Assembly: GCA_964436865.1 (NCBI GenBank)
Contig: CAYTFK010000187.1
Coordinates: 1 to 13,489, forward strand
Length of the DNA: 13,489 nucleotides
Direction: 5' to 3'
DNA from: JAXGPP01 sp964436865
Lineage (GTDB): Bacteria > Planctomycetota > Planctomycetia > Pirellulales > Thermoguttaceae
This document shows, piece after piece, positions 1-7,466 of this stretch. Within the stretch, counting starts at the first letter, position 1, and the number at the start of each line of letters is the position of its first letter. Below the pieces are notes generated by a model, which ran no database searches, had not been told where the DNA came from, and saw only the letters and a program-made list of their open reading frames with translations. The position numbers were made by a program, and so were the translations under genes.

Positions 1-44
1 GACTCATAATCCCTTGGTCGGAGGTTCGAATCCCCCCGGGCCTA
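1..44 (+). tRNA. tRNA-Met (CAT anticodon), 5' part outside the window
   Basis: The 3' part of a tRNA begins the window. The anticodon loop reads CTCATAA at 3-9 with anticodon CAT at 5-7. A five-base variable loop follows. The T arm is GGAGG, loop TTCGAAT, then CCCCC (20-36, one A-C mismatch in the stem). The 3' acceptor strand CGGGCCT is at 37-43 and the discriminator base A at 44. The next bases are CTC, so CCA is not encoded. CAT can also belong to initiator tRNA or to tRNA-Ile2 (lysidine-modified). The 5' half, which would decide this, is missing. Confidence 0.85.
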
Positions 45-90
45 CTCGATGCTTCGTAGTCTGCACCCGCGTCACGCACCGGCGGCAGGG

Positions 91-119
91 TTGTCGGGCC
101 CGGTTCGTGCAAGTAGACT
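91..119 (+). promoter_or_regulatory. possible sigma-70-like promoter for the DUF362 gene
   Basis: TTGTCG at 91-96 and TAGACT at 114-119 are separated by 17 bases, 65 bases before the chosen start at 185. Each hexamer matches the consensus only partly, and in GC-rich DNA such pairs occur by chance. The rest of the 45-184 gap shows nothing else except the ribosome binding site GGGAGAG at 171-177. Confidence 0.3.
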
Positions 120-184
120 GGCCCCGAGAGTCGGCAGCGATGCTGCCCCAGTCACCGCACTCGAACTCTCGGGAGAGCGCAGAC

Positions 185-1555
185 ATGCGACGCGATCGGT
201 TTGTAGCGAGGTGGATTCCAGGCGCTGGCGTGACGCGCTGGGCCCTGGCCGGTCTTGTCTGGATTTCGATCTCCGCAATCGCCCTCGCGGCGGAACCGGC
301 CCCGATCGCACGCTGGAAGCCCTCTGAGCCAGCCAATCAGCCGCTGGGAGTGGGCCAGGGAATATTTCCGGGCCGCGTCGTCTGGATCCACAACCCGGCG
401 GTGGCGAAGTGGGACGGCGACACCACCAAGGGTGGCTGGTTTGAAGACCGCTTCACCGATCCCGTTCTGGCGGCCGAGATGCTCAGCCAGAGCCTTCGCC
501 GGCTTACCGGGGCGGCGAGCGATGCACAAGCCTGGGAGTTGCTCTTCCGTCACTACAACCGGTCGTACGGACGCGGCGACGTCGGCTATCGGCCCGGCGA
601 AAAGATCACGCTCAAGCTCAATCTGAATTGCTCCGTCGCACAGCAGCCCGACTTCAAACACGGGTTGTACAATACGCCGCAGTTGACGCTCGCGCTCATG
701 CGCCAACTGGTCAATGAGGCGCGCGTGCGCGAGGAGGACATTACCGTCTACGATGCGTCTCGGTGGGTGAACGACACGATCTACGTGCCGGTACATGCCG
801 AGTTTCCCGGAATCCGTTTCGAGGATCAGGACGGCGGCGACGGCCGAGAGAGGATTGAACCGGACAAGACGGCGGCCGTGCATTTTGCCGATCCTGGCGT
901 ACCCGAAAGCGGCCGAACCTGGCTGCCGCGCTGCGTAACCGGAGCCACGTACCTGCTCAACGTGGCCGTGCTCAAAGGGCACAGCCTCGCCGGAGTGACG
1001 CTGAACGTCAAGAACCACTTCGGCTCGGTATATCGCGAGAACGCCGGGCCCGGCGACCGCTACCACGGCTGGAATCCCAGCCATCTCCACGCCACGATCA
1101 CCTCGCGGACGCGCCCGATGGGAACGTACAACGCCATGGTCGACCTGATGGGACACAAGGAAATCGGCGGCAAGACGATCCTTTACCTGGTCGACGCGAT
1201 CTACGCTTCGCCACATCAATCGGTGCTGCCGGAGCGGTGGCAGTCAGCCCCATTCAACGGCCACTGGACAGCCAGTGTTCTTGCCTCGCAGGATCCAGTG
1301 GCATTGGAATCGGTTGCCGTCGATTTCTTCGGGGCCGAACCATCCGCCGTGCAGATGGTCGGCGCGGTCGACAACTACCTGCACGAGGCCGCCCTGGCGG
1401 ACCATCCGCCGTCCGGTTCGCTATACGACCCCGAAGGGGATGGCAGCACGCTCACCAGCCTGGGCGTCCACGAGCACTGGAACAACCCGGTCGACAAGCA
1501 ATACTCGCGGAACTTGGGAACCGGGCAAGGAATTGAACTGGTCAGAGGGGAGTGA
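185..1555 (+). CDS. exported DUF362 domain protein
   Basis: A 456-residue protein. The start at 185 is chosen because GGGAGAG lies 7 bases upstream and a signal peptide follows at once: basic residues, then a hydrophobic stretch (about residues 18-35) ending in an Ala-Leu-Ala-Ala-type cleavage site. The open frame continues upstream to 14 but overlaps the tRNA. The DUF362 family is recognised from the central region, especially LKGHSLAGVTLNVKNHFGSV and, nearer the C-terminus, ASQDPVALESVAVDFF. DUF362 proteins are often linked to iron-sulfur or redox functions, but the reaction is unknown. I see no ferredoxin-type CxxCxxC cluster here, so only the DUF362 core is present. Its stop TGA (1553-1555) touches the next gene's start codons, indicating one transcript with the PQQ-like propeller gene. 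Both products would act outside the cytoplasm. The family call is firm; the function is not known. Confidence 0.8.
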   Translation: MRRDRFVARWIPGAGVTRWALAGLVWISISAIALAAEPAPIARWKPSEPANQPLGVGQGIFPGRVVWIHNPAVAKWDGDTTKGGWFEDRFTDPVLAAEMLSQSLRRLTGAASDAQAWELLFRHYNRSYGRGDVGYRPGEKITLKLNLNCSVAQQPDFKHGLYNTPQLTLALMRQLVNEARVREEDITVYDASRWVNDTIYVPVHAEFPGIRFEDQDGGDGRERIEPDKTAAVHFADPGVPESGRTWLPRCVTGATYLLNVAVLKGHSLAGVTLNVKNHFGSVYRENAGPGDRYHGWNPSHLHATITSRTRPMGTYNAMVDLMGHKEIGGKTILYLVDAIYASPHQSVLPERWQSAPFNGHWTASVLASQDPVALESVAVDFFGAEPSAVQMVGAVDNYLHEAALADHPPSGSLYDPEGDGSTLTSLGVHEHWNNPVDKQYSRNLGTGQGIELVRGE

Positions 1556-1557
1556 TG

Positions 1558-2871
1558 ATGACTGGCAGGATTCGTGTGCTGGCGATGGTGCTCCTGGCAG
1601 TCTTATATGCGAGTGCCGGGCTTGTCTTGGCGGAGGACATTGCACCCGGCAATACCGACTTGCCGCGATTCTTGCCCAACCACGGTAACAGTGTTTACGA
1701 GGCCAAGGGCCTTCTCCGCCAGTGGCCGAAAGAAGGTCCCGAGCGACTCTGGCGAACGGAGATCGGCTGGGGCAAGAGCGCAGTGGTTGAAGCGAACGGG
1801 CTAGCGTTCACTGCCGCTGAAGTCGACGACAAGCAATGGGCGCTGGCACTCGATCCGCTCTCCGGCGAGACCCGGTGGAAGACGCTCCTCATCCCGCAGG
1901 GCAACCGCCATTTCGAACGCGGTCCGGTCACGTCACCGGTCGTCGACGGCGATCGCATCTACTTCATCCCCTACGCCATCGAAGGGCGCGACGTGTGGGA
2001 GATGCGGTGCCCTGTTGTCTGCCTCAAGACCGACGGGACCGAGTTGTGGCGTCTCGACAAGGACGTGTGGGCGACGGAAGCCTCGACGCCCCTGGTCGTC
2101 GGCGACACGCTTTACGTGGGCGTTGACAGTCCCGATCGCGCCGTGCTCGCGGCCGTCGACAAGCTGACGGGCGCCGTCCGCTGGACGACGCGGGTGCCCT
2201 CCGAGAGCCAGCGCGAATTGGCGGCCCCAGCCTCGCTCACCCATCAAGTAATTGACGGCGTTCCCCAGGTAATCGTGGCCACCTATGGCACCACGGAGGT
2301 GCTGGGAGTGCACGCCGAGACGGGTGAGATCATGTGGCGTTATCCCTACCCTGCCAAAATCATCATCGGGCTGGTGAGCACTCCGGTGGCTGTGGGCTCA
2401 CGACTGTTTCTCAGCGGCGGCGAGGGCAAGAACCGCGATTTCTCGGCGTGTCTTGAGATGCAGGCGGTCGATGGCAAGATCAAGTTCCGCGAGCTTTACG
2501 TCAGTAACGAGCTGCAGAACAATGCCTTCAACACGGTCGCCATCCTGGACAGGGCGGTCTTCGGTTTCGGGGGCGGCGACACCGCGGGCTTCCTGCACTG
2601 CACGGATCTTGACGACGGGCGGTTGCTGTGGAAAGAGAGCGGCCGCGACTGGAACCGGGAAAGGAATCTCGTTATCGCCGATGACCTGTTGTTTGCCGTC
2701 ACGCGTGGCGACGACCTGGTCATGGCCGAAGCCAGCCGCGAAGGTTATCGCGAGCTCGGCCGCGTCCACCCGGGTATCAAACTCGGCCGGCCCCAGCAGC
2801 CGACCATTGCCAATGGGCGGCTCTATCTCCGCGGCGATCGGGAAGCGGTCTGCTACCGCATTACGCAGTAA
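1558..2871 (+). CDS. exported PQQ-like beta-propeller repeat protein
   Basis: About 437 residues. Three start codons sit in a row (GTG 1552, ATG 1555, ATG 1558). I take 1558 because it lies about 7 bases after AGAGGGG (1544-1550); 1555 would overlap the upstream stop by one base and is nearly as good. A signal peptide spans about residues 1-25 (hydrophobic core LAMVLLAVLYASAGLVLA). The rest consists of beta-propeller blades of the PQQ/WD type, seen as repeated 'D..G...W' turns: DPLSGETRW, KTDGTELWRL, DKLTGAVRW, ETGEIMWRY and DDGRLLW. Such proteins in planctomycetes are usually extracytoplasmic and mostly uncharacterised. The repeat alone does not prove PQQ binding or dehydrogenase activity; no PQQ-dehydrogenase catalytic signature or haem motif is visible. 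It could be a BamB-like scaffold or a sugar-related propeller. Translation is probably coupled to the DUF362 gene. Confidence 0.8.
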   Translation: MTGRIRVLAMVLLAVLYASAGLVLAEDIAPGNTDLPRFLPNHGNSVYEAKGLLRQWPKEGPERLWRTEIGWGKSAVVEANGLAFTAAEVDDKQWALALDPLSGETRWKTLLIPQGNRHFERGPVTSPVVDGDRIYFIPYAIEGRDVWEMRCPVVCLKTDGTELWRLDKDVWATEASTPLVVGDTLYVGVDSPDRAVLAAVDKLTGAVRWTTRVPSESQRELAAPASLTHQVIDGVPQVIVATYGTTEVLGVHAETGEIMWRYPYPAKIIIGLVSTPVAVGSRLFLSGGEGKNRDFSACLEMQAVDGKIKFRELYVSNELQNNAFNTVAILDRAVFGFGGGDTAGFLHCTDLDDGRLLWKESGRDWNRERNLVIADDLLFAVTRGDDLVMAEASREGYRELGRVHPGIKLGRPQQPTIANGRLYLRGDREAVCYRITQ

Positions 2872-2890
2872 GGCGATTGCCGGCGCACGG

Positions 2891-2920
2891 TTGCATAGTC
2901 CACCTCCGGACTAATAGAAT
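2891..2920 (+). promoter_or_regulatory. putative promoter of the HzsA-related gene
   Basis: TTGCAT (2891-2896) and TAGAAT (2915-2920) are separated by 18 bases, 45 bases before the start at 2966. The spacer contains a small inverted repeat, AGTCC/GGACT with a 6-base loop. The 94-base gap after the propeller gene contains no other structure. The -35 TTGCAT is identical to that of the better-supported promoter at 12134. Confidence 0.4.
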
Positions 2921-2965
2921 GGAGCCGGGTTTTGGCGCACGACGCTCACAACTGTCGGTGGTTCC

Positions 2966-5839
2966 ATGAAGAATCCGGCGATCCTGCTTGGGATTTGGAC
3001 AATTCTGTGGTCGCCAGCCGGGGCGGAGACTCCGGCGATTATCACGCGCGAGCAGATCGAAGCCGACTGGCTGTTGCAGGATTATGTCCGCGCCTTGAAA
3101 GCCCTGCCCAATGTCCCGCTGACCGGACTCTCGACCGCCCAGGACGCGGCCGGCGGTTGCGACGGCCTCAAAACGGGCACTTACGGTTTTCACACGAGCA
3201 ATGACGAAAATCCCTGGTGGCAGGTCGATCTGGGGCAAATCACCGCGGTGGACCGGGTGGTCGTCTGGAACCGCTGCGATGGCAACGTGGAGGCTCGCGC
3301 CGCGCGTCTGAAGCTGCTCGCTTCTCCCGACGGAACCGCCTGGAGCGAGTTGTACCAACACGACGGCACGCCGTTCCTCGGCCAGAGCGATGGCAAGCCG
3401 TTGTCGATTAGTCTCGGCGGGGTCGAGGCGCGATTCATCCGTGTGCAACTTCCGGAGAAAACGTACCTCCATCTCGATGAGGTCGAGGTCTTCACCACCG
3501 GCAGCGAGGAGAACGTCGCGATCGGAAGAAAGGCCGACCAGTCGAGCACCAGCCCATGGTCGACCATCGACACGGCGCAGCCAGTCGAGCTGGCGATTCC
3601 CGAGAAGCCCGCCTATCCGATCGACCAGGTGATCGATCGAGGAGTGCGGCTGGCCGAGAGCCTGCGGGCCCTGGGGGCTGATTTGAGCCCGGAGGAGGCG
3701 GAACTTCGCGAAGTCGCTGAACAATCGAAGGCACTCGCTGCCGATGCGCCGGATTCCACGCGGCGCGAGCTTTACCTTCGCGCCCGCTGGGCGGCGCGGC
3801 GGATGGCACTGGCCAACCCGCTACTCGACTTCGACGATCTCTTGTTGGTGAAGCGCGTGCCGGGGACATTCACCCACATGTCGGACCAGCACTACGGCTG
3901 GTTCTCGCGGCCCGGCGGCGGGCTGTTCGTGCTCCACGGCTTCAAGACGGACCAGCCGCGGCTCAGGCAACTGGCCGCCGACTTGCCGCCGGGGAGCGTG
4001 CAAGGGCCGGACCTCTCCTATGATGCCAAACGCATTCTGTTCGCCTATTGCCGGCACTATCCCGGCTTGAACGACGAGCCGAACAAGCTCGACAAGAACA
4101 ATGTCCCCGAGGACGCGTTCTACCAGCTCTATGAAGTCGGCCTGGACGGTTCGGGTCTGCGGCGGCTGACCAAGGGCAAATACGATAGCTTCGAAGGCCG
4201 GTATTTGCCCGACGGCCGGATCGTTTTCCTCTCCACACGGCGCGGGCAGTACGTGCAGTGCGGCCCGGAGAGCGCCGCCGAGGCGGCGGCCGGCGCGTTG
4301 CCCGACTGCTACGTCCGTTGCGGCGGGGGCCCGGAGCGGCCGGTGGCGGTGTATACGCTGCATGTGATGAACGCCGACGGCTCCGCATTGCGTCCGCTCT
4401 CACCGTTCGAGATGTTTGAATGGTCGCCGAGCATCGATCACGACGGGAGCATCCTTTATGCGCGGTGGGACTACGTCGACCGGCATAACATGCCGTACAT
4501 GAGCCTGTGGTCGACGTTGCCCGATGGGACGCACACCCGGGCGGTTTATGGCAACTACACGACCAATCCGCACTGTGTGTTCGAGGCCCGGCGGATTCCC
4601 GGTTCGTCGAAGATCCTGTTCACAGCCTCGGCGCATCACGCCCAGACGAGCGGGTCGCTGGTGCTCCTGGATCCGCGTGTCGGGGCGGATGGTCCGGAGC
4701 CGCTCGTGCGGCTGACGCCCGAAGTCGAGTTTCCTGAATCGGAAGGCTGGCCGCAAACGTATTTTGCCAGCCCTTACCCGCTCAGCGAGAGCCATTATCT
4801 GGTGGCCTGGAGCGCGTCGCCGCTGCCTCGGGGCACGCCGCGGCCGCTGTGGGGGATGCCTGGCCCGCCTAACGATCTCGGCATTTACCTGTTCGATGCT
4901 TTCGGCAATCTGAACCTGATCTACCGCGATCCCGAGATCAGCAGCATGTATCCGCTGCCAATCCGCCCGCGGCCGCTCCCTCCTGCCGTCAGCCTGGCCT
5001 CTGAATGGGAAGGCGAGCAGCAGGGCACCGTAGTCGTGTCGGACGTGTACCAGGGGCTGGCGGGCATCGCGCGCGGGAATGTGCGCACGTTGCGACTGGT
5101 GGGCGTGCCTCCCAAGACGCATCCCACCATGAATAGCCCGCTCATGGGGCTCACGCGCGATGATCCGGGCAAGTTTGTGCTCGGCACGGTGCCGGTCGAA
5201 GCAGATGGGTCGGCCAGCTTCCGGGTTCCGTCGGGCGTCTCGTTTTTCGTGCAAGCCTTGGATGAGCAGGGAATGGCCGTACAGACGATGCGGAGCGCCA
5301 TTTACCTGCAGCCTGGCGAGCGGATCAGTTGCGTCGGCTGTCACGAATCGCGCCACACTGCCCCGCCGAACCGGCCCCCTGCGGCCGTGTTCCGCGAGCC
5401 GTCGAAGATCACGCCGGGTCCCGATGGATCGTGGCCTTTGGACTACCACGTGCTAGTGCAACCCGTGCTGGACAAGCACTGTGTCGCCTGCCACGATCCG
5501 AATGCGAACGACCCGGCCTTGCCGGACCTGACCGCCAAGTCGTCCTATGACAGCCTCTCGAAATACGGCAAGCCCAGCCTCGCAGACCACGTCCTGGCTC
5601 GATACGCCGAGGGCCGGTCCGAGCGAGGCGCGGGTGCGGCGGCCACCAATCCCTTGTGGCCGCTTCTGGACGCCGGCCACCACGATGTCTCACTTGGGGC
5701 CGAAGAGCGTCAACGGCTGGTCACTTGGATGGACACCTACGGGCAGCGGCAGGGGCATTTCGACCAGCAACAGGAAGAGCGGCTCAAGAGACTTCGCGAA
5801 TCCGCAGCGTCGCTGCTGGCCGAGCAGACGGGCGAGTGA
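2966..5839 (+). CDS. HzsA-related exported dihaem protein with N-terminal discoidin domain
   Basis: A 957-residue exported protein. A short signal peptide (residues 1-20) follows the ATG at 2966, with GGTGG 5 bases upstream. Residues about 50-178 look like an F5/8 type C (discoidin) galactose-binding-like domain: WWQVDLG at 84-90, then RFIRVQLP, ending at DEVEVF. A helical linker follows (about 205-290), then a TolB/WD40-like propeller (about 300-640). Residues about 670-800 match the middle domain of hydrazine synthase alpha: GTVVVSDVYQGL, VPVEADGSASFRVPSG, TMRSAIYLQPGE, then the haem site. There are two c-type haem motifs, CVGCH at 789-793 and CVACH at 839-843. In planctomycetes such HzsA-related proteins are widespread outside anammox bacteria and have unknown substrates, so hydrazine synthesis should not be assumed; no HzsB or HzsC partner gene is visible here. 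Haem attachment implies periplasmic maturation. It is the last plus-strand gene before the convergent arsM. Confidence 0.85.
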   Translation: MKNPAILLGIWTILWSPAGAETPAIITREQIEADWLLQDYVRALKALPNVPLTGLSTAQDAAGGCDGLKTGTYGFHTSNDENPWWQVDLGQITAVDRVVVWNRCDGNVEARAARLKLLASPDGTAWSELYQHDGTPFLGQSDGKPLSISLGGVEARFIRVQLPEKTYLHLDEVEVFTTGSEENVAIGRKADQSSTSPWSTIDTAQPVELAIPEKPAYPIDQVIDRGVRLAESLRALGADLSPEEAELREVAEQSKALAADAPDSTRRELYLRARWAARRMALANPLLDFDDLLLVKRVPGTFTHMSDQHYGWFSRPGGGLFVLHGFKTDQPRLRQLAADLPPGSVQGPDLSYDAKRILFAYCRHYPGLNDEPNKLDKNNVPEDAFYQLYEVGLDGSGLRRLTKGKYDSFEGRYLPDGRIVFLSTRRGQYVQCGPESAAEAAAGALPDCYVRCGGGPERPVAVYTLHVMNADGSALRPLSPFEMFEWSPSIDHDGSILYARWDYVDRHNMPYMSLWSTLPDGTHTRAVYGNYTTNPHCVFEARRIPGSSKILFTASAHHAQTSGSLVLLDPRVGADGPEPLVRLTPEVEFPESEGWPQTYFASPYPLSESHYLVAWSASPLPRGTPRPLWGMPGPPNDLGIYLFDAFGNLNLIYRDPEISSMYPLPIRPRPLPPAVSLASEWEGEQQGTVVVSDVYQGLAGIARGNVRTLRLVGVPPKTHPTMNSPLMGLTRDDPGKFVLGTVPVEADGSASFRVPSGVSFFVQALDEQGMAVQTMRSAIYLQPGERISCVGCHESRHTAPPNRPPAAVFREPSKITPGPDGSWPLDYHVLVQPVLDKHCVACHDPNANDPALPDLTAKSSYDSLSKYGKPSLADHVLARYAEGRSERGAGAAATNPLWPLLDAGHHDVSLGAEERQRLVTWMDTYGQRQGHFDQQQEERLKRLRESAASLLAEQTGE

Positions 5840-5846
5840 GTGAATT

Positions 5847-6731
5847 TCACGGCTTGACGGCAAACACCTTCACGCTGGCGGCGTAATCGTTGACATCGTA
5901 ATGGCGGAGCAATTGCGAGAGCCGGGCATGGAGCGCATCGTCCGCCGGTGGCGGCGAGCAACAACTGACAGGCTCTGCGATCGGCAGCGTCGCCGGACTG
6001 CTGCTGCAACAGCAACCCGATGAACCTTCGACCTTGGCGTACGCGTTCAGGTCAGCGCCGCTGTCGACGACCTGGACCTCGGCGAACCCCGCCTCGACCA
6101 GGCCGCGGCGATAATCCTCGATCGGAATCGCCCCGGCAATGCAACCGACGTAAGCCATCATGTCGTTGCCGAGTTCTGCGGGAAGGGGTTTCTTGAGTGC
6201 GATGTCGCTCGCCGCCAGTCGCCCGCCGGGCTTCAGCACGCGAGCGATTTCGCGAAACACGGCCGGTTTGTCGGGCGCCAGATTGATCACGCAGTTGCTG
6301 ATGATGCAATCGACTGAGTTGTCAGCCAGCGGCAGCCTGTCGATGGTCGCTTGATGGAACTCGACGTTCGAGAGCGCTCGGCCGCCGGCGGCCTTCGATG
6401 CATTACGACGGGCCAGGTCGATCATCTCGGGAGTCATATCGATGCCGACCGCCATTCCAGTCGGCCCGACCCGGGCGGCCGCAAGGAACACATCGAGGCC
6501 ACCGCCGCACCCCAGGTCCACCACGGTCTCGCCCGGCTTCAGGCTGGCCATTGCAATGGGGTTCCCGCAGGAAAGCCCCATATTCGCTTCGGCGGGGATC
6601 GACGACAATTCGTCGGCGCTGTAACCGAAGGCCTGGGCCACCGCCCGGACCCCGCTCTGTGCGCTGGACAAGCCGCTCGTTGCTACGGCGGCATACTTCG
6701 ATTGCACGACCTTCTGGATCTCATCAGTCAT
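5847..6731 (-). CDS. arsM: arsenite S-adenosylmethionine methyltransferase ArsM
   Basis: Transfers methyl groups from SAM to trivalent arsenic in the cytoplasm. The product has 294 residues. The start at 6731 is preferred over the in-frame 6764 because GAGGAGG (6743-6737) lies 5 bases upstream and the longer version would run into the arsR stop region. SAM-binding motif I is VVDLGCGGG (70-78), followed by the GID acidic loop (96-98). The family block ISNCVINLAPDK is at 144-155. Cysteines fitting the known As(III)-binding set are Cys55 (GLSCGNP) and Cys197 (VGCIAGA). The C-terminus adds a cluster, CCC at 240-242 and CC at 257-258. The N-terminal cysteine present in many ArsM enzymes is not seen; the corresponding stretch is SSAQSG. 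The stop codon is 7 bases from that of the convergent HzsA-related gene. Cotranscribed with the upstream arsR, 11 bases away. Confidence 0.93.
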   Translation of the reverse strand: MTDEIQKVVQSKYAAVATSGLSSAQSGVRAVAQAFGYSADELSSIPAEANMGLSCGNPIAMASLKPGETVVDLGCGGGLDVFLAAARVGPTGMAVGIDMTPEMIDLARRNASKAAGGRALSNVEFHQATIDRLPLADNSVDCIISNCVINLAPDKPAVFREIARVLKPGGRLAASDIALKKPLPAELGNDMMAYVGCIAGAIPIEDYRRGLVEAGFAEVQVVDSGADLNAYAKVEGSSGCCCSSSPATLPIAEPVSCCSPPPADDALHARLSQLLRHYDVNDYAASVKVFAVKP

Positions 6732-6742
6732 GTGAACCTCCT

Positions 6743-7159
6743 CTATTGCTTTCGGTCCAGGCAACAGGGCCCGTCACCGGAATCGTCAGCCGCCACTGGT
6801 TGATCGACACAACATCGTTCGCGCTGTACCTTGCGAAGACGCCTGGCATCGGCGGTCAGGGCAGAATTCTCATCGGCGCACCGGACAAGACATTCCGCCA
6901 GTGCACGACGGAACGCGCTTTGGGGCGGGGCAAGCCGGTAATAGCACCACTGTCCTTCCTTTCTCGCCTCCACCAACCCGGCACGGCGAAGGTATGCCAG
7001 GTGTCGCGACGCCGTGGGCTGCGGGACTTGGAGCACGTCGACCAGATCGCAAACGCACACTTCGCCCTCCCGCAGCAGGTTGAGAATCCGCAGTCGGATT
7101 CGCTCCGAGAGCGCCCGGAAGATCGTCTCGACGGCGGATTGATTCCGGCTTGCTTTCAT
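6743..7159 (-). CDS. arsR: ArsR/SmtB-family repressor (first of three), arsR-arsM operon
   Basis: A 138-residue winged-helix repressor that releases DNA on binding arsenite. The helix-turn-helix is VPQPTASRHLAYLRRAGLV (45-63) with wing RKEGQWCYYRL (66-76). The arsenite-sensing CxC lies in VCVCDL (Cys35, Cys37), corresponding to the ELCVCDL motif of R773 ArsR. Further cysteines are Cys72, Cys90, Cys94 and the C-terminal pairs 116-117 and 132-133, which could form an extra metal site. It lies 11 bases upstream of arsM; the arsM ribosome binding site abuts its stop codon. Only a weak AGG precedes its own start, and the predicted operator covers the start codon, so the leader is very short or absent. 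Probably autoregulatory. Confidence 0.92.
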   Translation of the reverse strand: MKASRNQSAVETIFRALSERIRLRILNLLREGEVCVCDLVDVLQVPQPTASRHLAYLRRAGLVEARKEGQWCYYRLAPPQSAFRRALAECLVRCADENSALTADARRLRKVQRERCCVDQPVAADDSGDGPCCLDRKQ

Positions 7160-7177
7160 ATTCGCCTAAGCAAATAT
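7158..7177 (-). promoter_or_regulatory. ArsR-type operator overlapping -10 and start codon
   Basis: An imperfect inverted repeat: ATATTTGC, spacer TTAG, GCGAATAT (minus strand), with one mismatch in 8-base arms. Size and AT-rich ends resemble ArsR/SmtB operators (imperfect 12-2-12 repeats). It covers part of the -10 hexamer and the first bases of arsR, so binding would directly block RNA polymerase. That ArsR binds here is inference from position and symmetry. Confidence 0.6.
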
Positions 7178-7201
7178 ACTTGCTCGTCCTCCAGCGGACA
7201 A
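7173..7201 (-). promoter_or_regulatory. promoter of arsR-arsM
   Basis: Reading the minus strand, TTGTCC (-35, 7201-7196) and TATATT (-10, 7178-7173) are separated by exactly 17 bases. The -10 ends 13 bases before the arsR start codon, so transcription would begin only a few bases from the ATG (near-leaderless message). The -10 overlaps the inverted repeat at 7158-7177. Confidence 0.6.
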
Positions 7202-7307
7202 GACGGGCCTTCCTGCATTCCGATGGACCTGCCGACTGCCTCTGGACGTAAACGGCCGCCTTGTGCCAAGTGAGCCCGGTGCGGGTCGATCCATGCAGCC
7301 GAATGGT

Positions 7308-7359
7308 CTATCGCCAAACCGGAGCTTCTGCTAACATTTCGTCATTTGGCGAACGATAG
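7308..7359. promoter_or_regulatory. long inverted repeat around the shared operator-like element
   Basis: CTATCGCCAAA at 7308-7318 is answered by TTTGGCG-AACG-ATAG at 7345-7359. The inner 7 bases pair perfectly and the outer bases pair if a few bases bulge. About 26 bases separate the arms. It could be a two-site operator with DNA looping or a transcript stem. It lies upstream of a possible -10 at 7357-7362 for the Trx-like/ABC operon. Confidence 0.4.
7335..7350 (-). promoter_or_regulatory. copy 1 of shared 16-base element (putative ArsR site)
   Basis: On the minus strand this reads GCCAAATGACGAAATG. The same 16 bases with a single change occur at 12163-12178 on the plus strand, inside the arsR3 promoter. 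Two such copies are unlikely by chance in 13.5 kb. They suggest that the Trx-like/ABC operon and arsR3-acr3 answer to the same repressor. Confidence 0.55.
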
Positions 7360-7404
7360 AATTATCAGATCTTGGTGACCGCGCGGCTTAGCTCCCGCTT
7401 CTTT

Positions 7405-7421
7405 GGGGCGAGACTCGCCCC
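7405..7421 (+). other. GC-rich palindrome in the predicted 5' leader
   Basis: GGGGCGAG, one central A, then CTCGCCCC: perfect 8-base arms. As RNA it would form a 6-bp GC stem with a 5-base loop. It is not followed by a T run, so it is not an intrinsic terminator. It may be a binding site or an mRNA-stabilising hairpin about 66 bases upstream of the first Trx-like gene. Confidence 0.45.
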
Positions 7422-7440
7422 ACACAATCACCGCAACCAG

Positions 7441-7466
7441 TTTTGAGATAAACACTTACGTCAAAA
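7441..7466 (+). repeat. short inverted repeat before the Trx-like operon
   Basis: TTTTGA (7441-7446) and TCAAAA (7461-7466) are inverted copies separated by 14 bases. The spacing places the arm centres about two helical turns apart, as for a dimer-binding site. Short AT arms make this a weak call. Confidence 0.25.

Noticed and set aside
1..44. tRNA 3' end as an integration site for a genomic island
   Set aside because: No integrase gene and no second copy of the tRNA 3' end were found in the window, so there is no evidence of an inserted element.
14..184. Upstream extension of the DUF362 gene to position 14
   Set aside because: It would start inside the tRNA and put 57 residues before a clear signal peptide. 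The ATG at 185 has a ribosome binding site.
152..1219. 355-codon minus-strand open frame
   Set aside because: Antisense of the DUF362 gene; low-complexity Arg/Val-rich translation, no start context and no family resemblance.
2861..3724. 287-codon minus-strand open frame spanning the gap before the HzsA-related gene
   Set aside because: Mostly antisense of the signal peptide and discoidin domain; no motif of its own.
4400..5449. 349-codon minus-strand open frame
   Set aside because: Antisense of the HzsA-related gene, whose haem motifs and domains lie on the plus strand in this stretch.
2966..5839. Hydrazine synthase of an anammox bacterium
   Set aside because: Only an alpha-like protein is present, with an added discoidin domain and no beta or gamma subunit genes nearby. 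Related proteins are common in non-anammox planctomycetes.
6398..7273. 291-codon plus-strand open frame over arsM and arsR
   Set aside because: Antisense to both genes; Arg/Ser/Pro-rich with no domain, while arsR and arsM match known families throughout.
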